The translations under genes were made by a program, and so were the position numbers. The notes under the pieces are model-generated. The model worked only from the letters and a program-made list of their open reading frames with translations, ran no database searches and was not told where the DNA came from. Of a DNA stretch of 57,200 nucleotides, positions 8,024 through 18,100 are shown piece by piece (within the stretch, counting starts at the first letter, position 1; every line of letters starts with the position of its first letter). This DNA comes from a virus, in the IMG/VR virus record IMGVR_UViG_3300046804_002082, positions 1 through 57,200 of that record. One strand, given 5' to 3'.

Positions 8024-8781
8024 TGAAAACTAAATCATTAAATACCATAGTAAGAGAGGCGTTGTTAGACAATAATCTCCCTTTGCATTATTACTCAAGA
8101 TACTTGCATCACGGTTTACGTATTGTAGACGAATTGTCTATGGACTTTGATATGGGTAATATCAAAATGGTAGAACTTGATGTAACTTCTTATCAGCGCG
8201 CTATCTTGCCGTCTGACTTTGTTGATTTTATTGATGTGTCTGCTAAGCACGGAGAGCGTTTACTTCCTATGGAAAGAGAGCGTACTCTTAACAAGAACTA
8301 CAACTACGATGACGCAGGAAATAAAATTCCTTACGAATCTTCTATTAGCATTAACTATGATGCAGAGATTAACTATAATTTAATTTCTGGTAGCAATAAT
8401 ATGAATACACGTGGAGAACTTGTTGGTCGTTATTATGGACGCAAGCGTTTCCCTAAGTTGACATTTGATATTGACACAAAGAATCAAGAGATTGTATTTA
8501 GTAATGGAATGATTTTGACTAAGGTTACTTTAGTCTATATGACTTCAGCAGTATCTCGCTCTTCGGCAAACGTAGTTACGCCTTACGCAACAGATGTTGT
8601 GGTAAACTACATTAATATGATGGCGGCTAAGGCAGAAGATACAACATTGGGCAAATTCCAATTAGCAAAACAAGAGTTTGAGAACTCACGCAGAAAGTTC
8701 CGTGCTAGAATGAATGCTATGGATTACGCTGAAATTATCGGTGCAATCAGAAATGGTATTTACGGAAGCGTTAAGAACTAA
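8023..8781 (+). CDS. Head-tail adaptor / ring protein candidate (gp4/gp11-like position)
   Basis: 252 residues. The N-terminus (TIVREALLDNNLPLHYYSRYLHHGLRIVDEL) is helical, followed by a QRAILPSDFVDFIDV segment reminiscent of the 'LPxDF' motif found in podoviral adaptor proteins. The C-terminal helix is rich in Arg/Lys/Glu. Together with its place after two ring-like genes and before the 1228-aa tail protein, this supports an adaptor role. Sequence evidence for a specific family is weak. Confidence 0.75.
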   Translation: MKTKSLNTIVREALLDNNLPLHYYSRYLHHGLRIVDELSMDFDMGNIKMVELDVTSYQRAILPSDFVDFIDVSAKHGERLLPMERERTLNKNYNYDDAGNKIPYESSISINYDAEINYNLISGSNNMNTRGELVGRYYGRKRFPKLTFDIDTKNQEIVFSNGMILTKVTLVYMTSAVSRSSANVVTPYATDVVVNYINMMAAKAEDTTLGKFQLAKQEFENSRRKFRARMNAMDYAEIIGAIRNGIYGSVKN

Positions 8782-8813
8782 CATTTAACAAGGCTCATTT
8801 TAACAATTAACAA

Positions 8814-11800
8814 ATGGCGAAGGTAACTCTCAGAGCGACAGGAGGTTTGAACTCAGATACAGACCCAAACAATTTACCAGAAGGAGATTATGTTTCTGCA
8901 AATAACATCGTTTTTGATGCAGGTAAAGATGGAGGAGCTGGAGCAATAAAAATGATGGAGTCTATCAAGTCTACTGGTGTAACTTTCACTGAGACAATAA
9001 AGGCAACATTCTTAAATAGCGATGGAGTTATTTATGTTTTAGGTAGAGCTGCATCAAATGGCTCTACAGCTTCTATTTATAAAATACCTGCTACATTAGA
9101 TAGCAAAACATTAATTGTTACTTATACGCACGGAATTACAACAGACTTTGTTCCTGATTTAAAAGTAGTTGGAACATCTATTGTTTGGAATTATGCTGAA
9201 GAGGGAACACCTTTGTCATTCTCATTATCAAGAACATTTGGAAGCACAATCCCTTTAACCGATTTAAAACTTCAAAAGAAAACTCCTAACAACGTATATA
9301 CTATTACCAAAACTATTGGTACAGGAGTTACATTATTAGAAGCAAGCGATTTTCAATTTGCATCAAGATATCAATATGATACAGGAGAGTATTCTGCATT
9401 AGGGGCTTACTCTCAGATGTTTAAAGGAGAAAAAGATACAGCGAATTACACATTTGCTTATTCATTTTCAGGAGTCCCTACATACGTTACAACATTAGAA
9501 ACTTATGTTCGAGTTGGCAATAATGGAACTTGGAGAAGAATTGATTCTAGAACAAAAACAGAAACAACTAACCTTGTTTGGACAGGTCAGATTTACGAAA
9601 GCCTTGATGCAATAACAACAGGAAAGCCATTTGATGCTGTACCTGTAAATGCTAAGCATATCGAAATTGCAAAGAATAGAATTTTCTTAGCAAATATTAA
9701 AGATGACTATGATGTAACCTCTGGTACAAATCTTGATTTTACTTTATCTGAAGCGTCTGGATATTCTTTAGATTCTGGAACTTATAATAGTTATTTAGGA
9801 AACAATAAGTCATCTACTAGTTCTGAAACAGGAACATATTATAAGCCGTTTGCAAATGATTCAACTTATGCAATTGGATTAGCTTATTATGATGAAGCGA
9901 TGAAAACTCGTGGAGTCGAAAAATACATTAAATTTAAAACAGGAAAGTTTGCCTTACCTATTTTACCGACAATTAATGTTGCATTAGGGGCTTCTTGGGC
10001 TAAGCCTAGCTGGGCGAAGTATGCACAATTAGTATATACTAAGAATATATCTAAAGCTTATATATATGAAGGTTATGCTAGCAATATTTTCTTTCAATTA
10101 AATCAAACAGAAACTAATGCTGTCACAAAAGAAGTAACAACATTAAAGGTTGTCAGCCAATCTGTTACAAAAGACCAATTAAAAAACATTGAGTATTTTG
10201 CTGTTGATTTAATGGGAATGTTCAGAGCAGGCTTAATTTATACATATCAAGAAGGAGACAGGATATCAATTAATACGCCAAATGGAATACTTGATTTAGA
10301 TGTTGTAGCCCAAAACGCAAATATTATTTATTGTAATTATACAGCGGGGGAAATGACTAATCTTGAAATTCCATCTCCTGCTGATTTGTATTTTGAAATC
10401 TACACACCTAAACAAGAACAAGAGGAAGACAATTTATTATTTTATGAATACGGCAACCTAATTGATATGGCTGCGGCAGGATGGTCTGCTGGGGCTACTA
10501 TTGGAATATCGGGAGCTGGTACAGTCAATAATAATAAATTGATTGGAGATATGGTGTTTAGCAAGATTGAAATACCTGTTTACTCTACCGCCCCATTCTT
10601 ATATAATACTCAAAAAACAGTGCCAGCTGATATAACAGAAGATGTAATTACTATTGTCAATGGTATTACAACTCAGACAATGACTAGTTCATTGACCAAC
10701 AATGGTACTGCGTCACCTATTAAATATACTCCAATTTTAACAATTCCTTCAGGGACAAATGGAGATGGAGCAAGCTTAACGTCAACTGCTGACGCATTTA
10801 AAGTTTCAGGGTTTTATGATATTGGAAATCAAGACCCAAGTGTAAATAAGATGAAAATTCAATTTAATCTTATTTCAACAAACAATTTAGCTTTATCTAC
10901 TCCATCAATTGGAGACCCTAGTGGAGATATGAGTTGGACATTGAATGCTCAAGTATATCGAACTCCTTATAACAATAAGGACAATAAGTATGAAGCGACA
11001 GAAACATTTGGTTCTAAATTTGAAGTAGATAGTAGAACTTTTTCTTCGGCAACTTCAGGCGCAACTGTTCCAATAACAGCTATAAAAGAAATAAATTTAA
11101 GTTCTGATATTAAAAAAGATATTTCAGCTAATGATAAATTTTCAGTTGAATTAACTTTAGATTTTTCAGCAGGAGGAGGTATTAGCGCGGCATCTGTAAG
11201 TATTGCAAAACAAAGTTCTTCAACTTACGGTATGGTGATTACATTAAATGGAGATAGAACTGCTCCAAAAACAATCACAACATACAATAGCAACTCTGAA
11301 GTTTCTGCAACAAAATCTAAGTTTTTATTAAGAAATATTTCTAATGCAATTGATAATAAGCAATGGAATACTTCGGCAGGTAAACCTTCATTTGAAGTAA
11401 AAGCACTAGTATCTCCACGTAGAACTCAATCAATTAGATATTCAGGTAATTACGTTGCAGGGACTAAAGTTAACAACATCAACTCATTCTTTGCATTAGA
11501 TAGCAATGATGTGCCTATTGAGAATGGTGAGATTACTTCATTGCAACGTGCATCAAGACTACAGGGCAATGGTGCAATGATGATTGTCCTTTGTGAAAAG
11601 GAGTCTGCATATATTATGCTTGGAGAACAAGAATTATCACAAGGTAACAATACTAGCATTCGTTCCTTGACAGCCAATATGATTGGTACTATCAGAAACT
11701 TTGGAAATAATCTAGGTATGCTTACAAAGCAATCCGTGATGAACTATAAAGGATTTATTTGGTGGTGGGATGATTTTAATAAGAAGATTGTTAAATATAC

Positions 11801-12500
11801 TCCTGATGGGCTTCAAATAGTTAGTGATATTTTTACCCGTTCATTATTTAGAAATAAATCTGGGGCAGCTTCATTTTGTTATGATGCCTTTTACAATATG
11901 GCATTTGTAGCAATTGGCTCTGATACACAATCTATGGGATTCTCAGACAATCTTAACAGATGGATTGGGGCATACGATTTCGTTCCAAACTTTGGAGAAT
12001 CTTATGGAGACAGAATGATTCTATTTAAAAATGGAGCGGTGTATCGTTCTCTTGAAAGTGGTTCTAAAAATGATTATAATTCATTTTTAGGTGCTTCTGG
12101 CGTTAATGGTAATATTTCATTTATTTTAAATAGTCGATTCCCAGTAAATCCGTTGAACGTGGCTGTATGGCACAATATGAATGTTATTGATTGGAATAAA
12201 GCGGCTGATATTAACGGAGAGAAAAATTACGTAAAAGACAATCTATTACAGATTGATATTACAAACGAGAATAATCAGGCTACATTAATTAGAGAAGGTA
12301 ATTTTATTGTAGAAGATAATAGATTATATGCGCACATTATGCGCGATACTAATACTCCTAATTTAGATAGCCCATTAATTCAGGGTGACTACATTGTTGG
12401 GTATCTTAACAAATTTGTTGTAACTTTAAAAGACAAAACTCAGAATATGCGAATTAATTCGATTGACGTTGAGGTTGCGTCTGTATCAGGACATTCGTAA
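8814..12500 (+). CDS. Large tail hub/stabilisation-type protein
   Basis: 1228 residues, almost entirely beta-rich (Thr, Ser, Ile, Asn, Gly). The N-terminus has a GGLNSDTDPNNLPEGDY stretch followed by ANNIVF. That resembles the start of podoviral tail stabilisation proteins (P22 gp10-like), where 'GGLN.D..P..LPEGxx..A.N' opens a beta-propeller-like domain. Middle segments repeat short beta strands; the C-terminal part contains a WWWDDFNKKIVKYTP motif and a domain ending in SIDVEVAS. It would form the tail tube or hub below the ring proteins. The 32-base gap before it has no promoter box, so it belongs to the 6690 operon. Confidence 0.82.
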   Translation: MAKVTLRATGGLNSDTDPNNLPEGDYVSANNIVFDAGKDGGAGAIKMMESIKSTGVTFTETIKATFLNSDGVIYVLGRAASNGSTASIYKIPATLDSKTLIVTYTHGITTDFVPDLKVVGTSIVWNYAEEGTPLSFSLSRTFGSTIPLTDLKLQKKTPNNVYTITKTIGTGVTLLEASDFQFASRYQYDTGEYSALGAYSQMFKGEKDTANYTFAYSFSGVPTYVTTLETYVRVGNNGTWRRIDSRTKTETTNLVWTGQIYESLDAITTGKPFDAVPVNAKHIEIAKNRIFLANIKDDYDVTSGTNLDFTLSEASGYSLDSGTYNSYLGNNKSSTSSETGTYYKPFANDSTYAIGLAYYDEAMKTRGVEKYIKFKTGKFALPILPTINVALGASWAKPSWAKYAQLVYTKNISKAYIYEGYASNIFFQLNQTETNAVTKEVTTLKVVSQSVTKDQLKNIEYFAVDLMGMFRAGLIYTYQEGDRISINTPNGILDLDVVAQNANIIYCNYTAGEMTNLEIPSPADLYFEIYTPKQEQEEDNLLFYEYGNLIDMAAAGWSAGATIGISGAGTVNNNKLIGDMVFSKIEIPVYSTAPFLYNTQKTVPADITEDVITIVNGITTQTMTSSLTNNGTASPIKYTPILTIPSGTNGDGASLTSTADAFKVSGFYDIGNQDPSVNKMKIQFNLISTNNLALSTPSIGDPSGDMSWTLNAQVYRTPYNNKDNKYEATETFGSKFEVDSRTFSSATSGATVPITAIKEINLSSDIKKDISANDKFSVELTLDFSAGGGISAASVSIAKQSSSTYGMVITLNGDRTAPKTITTYNSNSEVSATKSKFLLRNISNAIDNKQWNTSAGKPSFEVKALVSPRRTQSIRYSGNYVAGTKVNNINSFFALDSNDVPIENGEITSLQRASRLQGNGAMMIVLCEKESAYIMLGEQELSQGNNTSIRSLTANMIGTIRNFGNNLGMLTKQSVMNYKGFIWWWDDFNKKIVKYTPDGLQIVSDIFTRSLFRNKSGAASFCYDAFYNMAFVAIGSDTQSMGFSDNLNRWIGAYDFVPNFGESYGDRMILFKNGAVYRSLESGSKNDYNSFLGASGVNGNISFILNSRFPVNPLNVAVWHNMNVIDWNKAADINGEKNYVKDNLLQIDITNENNQATLIREGNFIVEDNRLYAHIMRDTNTPNLDSPLIQGDYIVGYLNKFVVTLKDKTQNMRINSIDVEVASVSGHS

Positions 12501-12511
12501 ATTAAAATAAA

Positions 12512-13507
12512 ATGGGACTAGAAGCATTAATGGGCGGACTTAACCCTGTGGGAATGGGGCTTAATGTATTAGGCGGAGTAGCCAATATTGTCGGAGCTAT
12601 TGGTCAAAGAAATGAGGCTAAAAGACAGCTTGAGGCGCAAAAAATGTTTGGAAATACTCAGCGTGCAACCTTAAAAGAAGGTTATGCTGATTTAATTTCT
12701 CAAGCTAAAGGATTGCCTACATATCAGGCTGACATCACTAAATACGTACAGGCACAACAAGAAGCTGAAAAACAAAAGTTAATGGCTGGCGGTGGCGGTC
12801 GTGTAGCTGGTCAAGCTATTGCCGAAGAACAAGCTCGTCAAACAACAGCTAATGCATTAGCAGCTGCTCAGAAAGGCGCTCAGTCGGGTTCTGACTTATT
12901 AACAGCGGCTTTAATGGGACAACAGCAAGAAGGCGCTCAGATGCAAGATATCACATCGAAATCAATGCAACTTCGTTCTGACTGGGAAACGCAAGCCAAT
13001 CAAAATTATTTGCAATCATTAGGTCAGACAGCAGCAGCTCAAGCGCAACAGGCTGGACTACAATTTCAATCAGAATCTCAAAGAGCAAATCAGGTATTGG
13101 GATTAGGTCAAGAAAGACTTGGTCAATCAATGAATCTTGAGCAGAATTTATTTCAATCAGAACAAGCTAAAGCTGCGGCAGTAGCTCAAGCTCAAGCAGC
13201 AATTTGGTCTGGAGTTGGCGGATTAGCTTCTGGTATTGGAGGTGGATTAATGCAGATGCAGCAGGGTCAGAATCAAATGGATATGTTGAGTAAAATTTAT
13301 GGAATTGAGAAAGGTACACAAGCTGGTGCTGGATATTCTAATTTTGCTAATGTGGCTATTGGAAGAGGGAATAGTTTAGCTAAAGTGTTAAATCCGACAT
13401 TTGGGCAAGCTACAAATTTAGCTACTATAGCTCCATTTAAGAAAACAATTGTACCACCACAGTTCCCTGTTTATTCTAGCGACCAATTAGAATGGACAAT
13501 TAAATAA
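12512..13507 (+). CDS. Internal virion (ejection) protein candidate, Ala/Gln-rich
   Basis: 331 residues. Gly-rich hydrophobic stretches stand at the N-terminus (GLEALMGGLNPVGMGLNVLGG) and near residue 230-250 (IWSGVGGLASGIGGGLMQMQ). A long Ala/Gln-rich helical region lies between them. This composition is typical of podoviral ejected proteins (T7 gp14, P22 gp7/gp20 types), which pass through the tail and form a channel across the envelope. No sequence family is identified. It lies between the tail hub gene and two longer candidate ejection proteins. Confidence 0.75.
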   Translation: MGLEALMGGLNPVGMGLNVLGGVANIVGAIGQRNEAKRQLEAQKMFGNTQRATLKEGYADLISQAKGLPTYQADITKYVQAQQEAEKQKLMAGGGGRVAGQAIAEEQARQTTANALAAAQKGAQSGSDLLTAALMGQQQEGAQMQDITSKSMQLRSDWETQANQNYLQSLGQTAAAQAQQAGLQFQSESQRANQVLGLGQERLGQSMNLEQNLFQSEQAKAAAVAQAQAAIWSGVGGLASGIGGGLMQMQQGQNQMDMLSKIYGIEKGTQAGAGYSNFANVAIGRGNSLAKVLNPTFGQATNLATIAPFKKTIVPPQFPVYSSDQLEWTIK

Positions 13508-13529
13508 CACCATTTTTTAAAAAATAATA

Positions 13530-15098
13530 ATGGCAGATTACATTTATAATCCAGCAGAAAGTATTAAGCAAGGATTCCAGCAAACACAAGCTGGTCTAGG
13601 GAATATATTCACTCAGATAATTCAACAGCAACAACGTGACTATACGTTGGCTGAATCTGCGTTCCAAAATATCGAAGCCTTGAAAAAGGATGTTAATATT
13701 TTTGGTCAAAAGAATATTACAGCAAAATCTAACGAATTATTAAAGCAGGCAGGCTCAGCTATCTTAAAAGATGGCAAACTAGACTACTCTAAACTAGGAG
13801 AAATTCGTCAAGGTATCTCCGATATTAAAGACCTTAAAGCAGGTTACGATGTAGGAGCTAAGGAATATGAGCGTATGCTTCAATTGGGTATTGCTAATAA
13901 AGACAATCTTGTAAGCTTTGAGAAGTTCTATAAAGATTTGTCAGCTAAAATGGCTGATGAGAATCTTGTTAAGAATCCTCAAGACTTACAACGTGCGATG
14001 GCAGATACTTATTCAAATAATCTTGATTCATTTAAGATGTATGGTAAGTCTTATTTAGGCGCTAACCCTTATCAAAAAATTGCTCAAGATGTTAAAGACC
14101 CTAAAACAGGTGCTTTAATGCGTGTACAAGCAGAATTGCCTACTGGATGGACAATAGATGCTCAAGGTAATAAAGTTCCTCCTGCGCCAAAGACAATGGT
14201 TGTTAATGGGCAGAATGTTACAATGGATTATGTTGACCAAGAATTAGCTAGACTTCAATCTACTAATCCAGATATGCTTGCATTAATGAAAAAACAAGCA
14301 GGATTTGCTGGGCAGACTATGAGTGATAGAGATTTGGTTAAATCTTTTATTGATAGAATCCCTACTACTACACAGGCTACTCAGGTTAAAAATGCTGATG
14401 AGTTACGTGGTCAAAAAGCACAAGCTGACCTTGCTGAATTCAAAGCAAAAACAGCACCGCAGGAATTTAATATGGATATGAGAATTAAAAAATCTCAAGC
14501 TGATTATTATGATGCAAAGGCTAATGAAAAAGCAACAGGAGCTACTGCTCCAGCAGATTACGCTCAAGGTAATATGTATGATATAGATGTTCCATTATCT
14601 AGCGGAAAAGTAGCTCAATTAACTGCAGCACCTCTTGGTAAGAATATGAAACTAAGTATTGGTAATACACAAGCTGTTGTTACGGATATTGCCAAATCTA
14701 AAAAGTCTGGAGACATTTGGGCAAAAGTATTAGTTGACGAAAAAGGGGTATTAGTATTAGACGATAGCAAAGTTGCTGGGGCTAAGCAAACTTGGAGAAA
14801 AGTTACTAATCCAGAAGTATTTAAAAAGACAATTGATAGAACAATCCATTCTGGAGGTTTTGCTAACAAAGAAAAGCCGTATGCACAAGCTTTGGTAGAT
14901 GGTGTATTTAACGCTAAAACTGAGAATCTTTCTTCTATGAAAGGCACAACTCCACCTGCTGCACCTAAACCTGCTGCTGTGAAATATCAATCTGGTCAAA
15001 TTGAAGGGAATACCATTTATTTAGATTCATCACTTAAAGGAAGAGAAAAAGATATATTAAATAAATATAAAGTAAGTCGTGCTGTATATATTAATTAA
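13530..15098 (+). CDS. Internal virion (ejection) protein candidate
   Basis: 522 residues. The N-terminal ~110 residues are helical and Gln-rich (GLGNIFTQIIQQQQRDYTLAE). The centre has a short insertion rich in Pro/Lys (PPAPKTMVVNGQNVTM). The C-terminus has a small beta domain (SLKGREKDILNKYKVSRAVYI). No catalytic motif. Size, position and the neighbouring giant protein suggest an ejection or inner-core protein. It is the last gene before the promoter at 15099. Confidence 0.72.
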   Translation: MADYIYNPAESIKQGFQQTQAGLGNIFTQIIQQQQRDYTLAESAFQNIEALKKDVNIFGQKNITAKSNELLKQAGSAILKDGKLDYSKLGEIRQGISDIKDLKAGYDVGAKEYERMLQLGIANKDNLVSFEKFYKDLSAKMADENLVKNPQDLQRAMADTYSNNLDSFKMYGKSYLGANPYQKIAQDVKDPKTGALMRVQAELPTGWTIDAQGNKVPPAPKTMVVNGQNVTMDYVDQELARLQSTNPDMLALMKKQAGFAGQTMSDRDLVKSFIDRIPTTTQATQVKNADELRGQKAQADLAEFKAKTAPQEFNMDMRIKKSQADYYDAKANEKATGATAPADYAQGNMYDIDVPLSSGKVAQLTAAPLGKNMKLSIGNTQAVVTDIAKSKKSGDIWAKVLVDEKGVLVLDDSKVAGAKQTWRKVTNPEVFKKTIDRTIHSGGFANKEKPYAQALVDGVFNAKTENLSSMKGTTPPAAPKPAAVKYQSGQIEGNTIYLDSSLKGREKDILNKYKVSRAVYIN

Positions 15099-15106
15099 TA
15101 TCTTTG
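15099..15106 (+). promoter_or_regulatory. Promoter -7 box TATCTTTG (giant protein)
   Basis: TATCTTTG overlaps the 3' end of the preceding region and lies 32 bases upstream of the ATG at 15139. It matches TAnnTTTG and would give the 10-kb gene and the small genes behind it their own transcript. Confidence 0.65.
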
Positions 15107-15138
15107 TCTAAAATACATTTTAAGTAAAACCAAGAATA

Positions 15139-18100
15139 ATGTCGAAGCAACAAACAAGAATCGTAGATTTATCTGAATTTGGAGGTGCGCCATCTAAAAC
15201 TGAAGCTCCTAAAATAGTTGACCTATCTGAGTTTACTCAAAAAAAAAATCTAAACGAAACGCCAAACGCCGATACGGGATTATTTGGAGGGATGTTTTCT
15301 ACGGCTGGAGGTTCTGATAAAAACGAAATATCAAAAAAGTTTTTTAATGCGATGTCCTATGCAAAAGGTCTTTTTTCAAGTGATGATTCACCTGAAGTTA
15401 AGCAACCTCTTACTTATGGGCAACAACCAGAAGGGGGATTTAGAGCAGTATCAACAGCTATAAAAACCTTTGTTCCTCAGACAATAGCAAGCGTATCTGC
15501 AGTTGCTGGTGGAGTTCTTGAAAATATTATTAATGATGCAAAAGATGTTGCTGATTTTTATTCAGGAACTAGCGATTATAGCATAGGTAATTTTTTTACT
15601 AACCTTGAAAAGCAGGCTAAGATTGCAGATGAAACAGTTAAGCAAAAAGGGAATACAGTCTCTACTGCTTTATCATTAGAACATCAAGGTCACGACCATC
15701 TAAAATCAAGCGAAAGTATTGCAGCTCCTTTATATGACTTAGCGGCTGAAGCTCAAAAATCTGCCGATGTTTTATTTGATGTGTCTCAAAAACAATGGGG
15801 CATTAAAGAGGAAAATAGAAATAAAAGCATATTTGATTTAACGGCAGAAGGCGACTATAAAGATGCCTTTAAAATTGCTGGATTAGGTGTAGCTAGAAGT
15901 ATGCCTCAATCTATTGCATTAGCAATGACAGGTGGTTCTGCTGGTGTATTTGCAGGAGCTGGTATCTCGGCTGGTGGTGCAGAATTAGCAAAAGAATATT
16001 CTCAAACTGGAGATATTACAGGAGAGGACGCATTCCGCGCAATTGGATATGGAGTTGGCGAAGGTTTATCAGAAATGCTATTTCAAGGAGATTTAATGGC
16101 AATTAAATCATTGGGTAAAAGTATTTTTAACCTTACCGATGATGCTGTAAAAGCTTCCGTAAAAACTCTCGTAAAGGAAGAAGGTAAGCAAGTTGCAAAA
16201 GAAAAGATAGCAAGAAGTTTTCTGGATGGCGGTATTTCTAAAATGCTCAAAGGAGGTCTTGAAGAAGGTGTTGAAGAAATTGCAGCTACGGTTAGTAATT
16301 TTGCGGTAGATAGAATTCTTGATGGAAACATATCTGGAGCTGACTACAATAAATTAATGAAAGATGCAGTTGATTCATTTGTTATTGGAGCAATGTCAGG
16401 TGGATTAATGTCTGGTTCAGCAGCTTTAGCTACTCACAATCCATTGTCAAAAGAACAGCAACAAAGAGTTGATAAGTTTATGGAGGTTGCCAATAATGAA
16501 GAACTATCACAAGAAGTTCGAGATATGGCAAAATCAAAAGCTGACGAAATCATTAAATATGACGCTGATAGACATTATGCCGAATATACTCAATTAGCTA
16601 ATCTTCCTTTGCAAGATAGAATAAAGGCGGTTGCTATTTCAAATGAAATCAAAACTTTAGAAGAAAATAAAAAAGAAATAAAGGATGTTGAGACTATTTC
16701 TGAAATAGATAAAAAAATTGAAGAAAAGTCACAAGAGGTAAAAGATATCATTGATAATCATACTTTAAATCTAGCTGACGAAGTTATTAATAGTAACGAA
16801 GCTATAGATGGTAAGGTTGCATTCTCAAATGAAACACAATTAAATGTAAACCCAGATACGGGATATGTATTTCATTTTGATTCTCCTAACGAAGTTCCTG
16901 CTGAATTAAAAAAAATAGAACCTATTTCTTCTGGCGTAATAGCTGGCAGAGATAAGTCTGTATTTAGAGTTGCCTACACAGGTCAAGATTTAATTAATGC
17001 TGGCTTAGCAACTCAAGCGTCTGAAATAACTCCTGAGCAAGTGTCGCAAGCTTCTGCTGACGTAGAAACAACTGCAAATACAGTACAAGAGATACTAGAT
17101 AAAGCCCCTGATACATTAGGGAATATCCCTTCAATGTTTCAAGAGCAAGAAGGAAAGACTATTGCACAGCAAATTGCAGAAGAGTATCAGAAAGCAAAGC
17201 AGGATAATTCAAATCCAGAATTGGTATCTCAGGTAGAATCGGCAATTACTAATAGTTTGACAGCTCCTACAATGGCGGCTCAACCCGTTATTGCTCCTAA
17301 GCCTAAGAGAAAACGTAATGTTCAAACTCTAAGAGGTATGAAGCCTACTGAGGGTGTAGAACTAACGGATAATATTGTAAATGACTTTACTGGCGTATTA
17401 GGCAAGATGAGTCGTGGAACTAAACAAGTTCTACAAAACTATGTTAAGGCGTTAAAGTCTGTTAGACCAGAGGCAAAAGTATTCTACTATGAAGATGCTG
17501 TTGCAATGGAGAAAGGATTAAAGAATTCTGGATTCAGCCCATCAAAAGCTAAATCATTAGCATCTAGTTCTGGTGGATTGTTTACTACTGTAAATGACGG
17601 AGGAGAAGTTATTATTCACGTAAACCGTCAAGCTGATTTATCTAAGAAAGGTCAAGATGCTGGACAGCAATCTAATCTTATCTTAGCTCACGAAATTGTT
17701 CACGCCACATTATTAGAACTAGCAAGAACAAATCCATCCGAGTTTAAGAATATGCGCGACTCTTTGTTGACTATGTTAGCAAAAGATGAGGCGGCTAATG
17801 AGGAGGTTAAAGCATTCGTAGAAAGATATTCTAATCAAAGCGAAGAGGTTCAAGCAGAAGAGTTTTTAGCTCAATTAGGAGCATTACTTACTCGTCAAAA
17901 AGCTACACTTCAAAGAAGTACACTTGATAAGATTAAGCTAGCAATTAGACAATTCTTACAAAAGGTTGCTGGTAAGTTTAGAAGCAAAGCTTTAATGGAT
18001 TTGGTTGATAGTGAAGTATTTGCGGAAACAGCTAAGATAGAAGATACTGCACAATTCTTAGAAGGTCTTGGTAAGTCATTGAGAGAAGGTACTGACATTA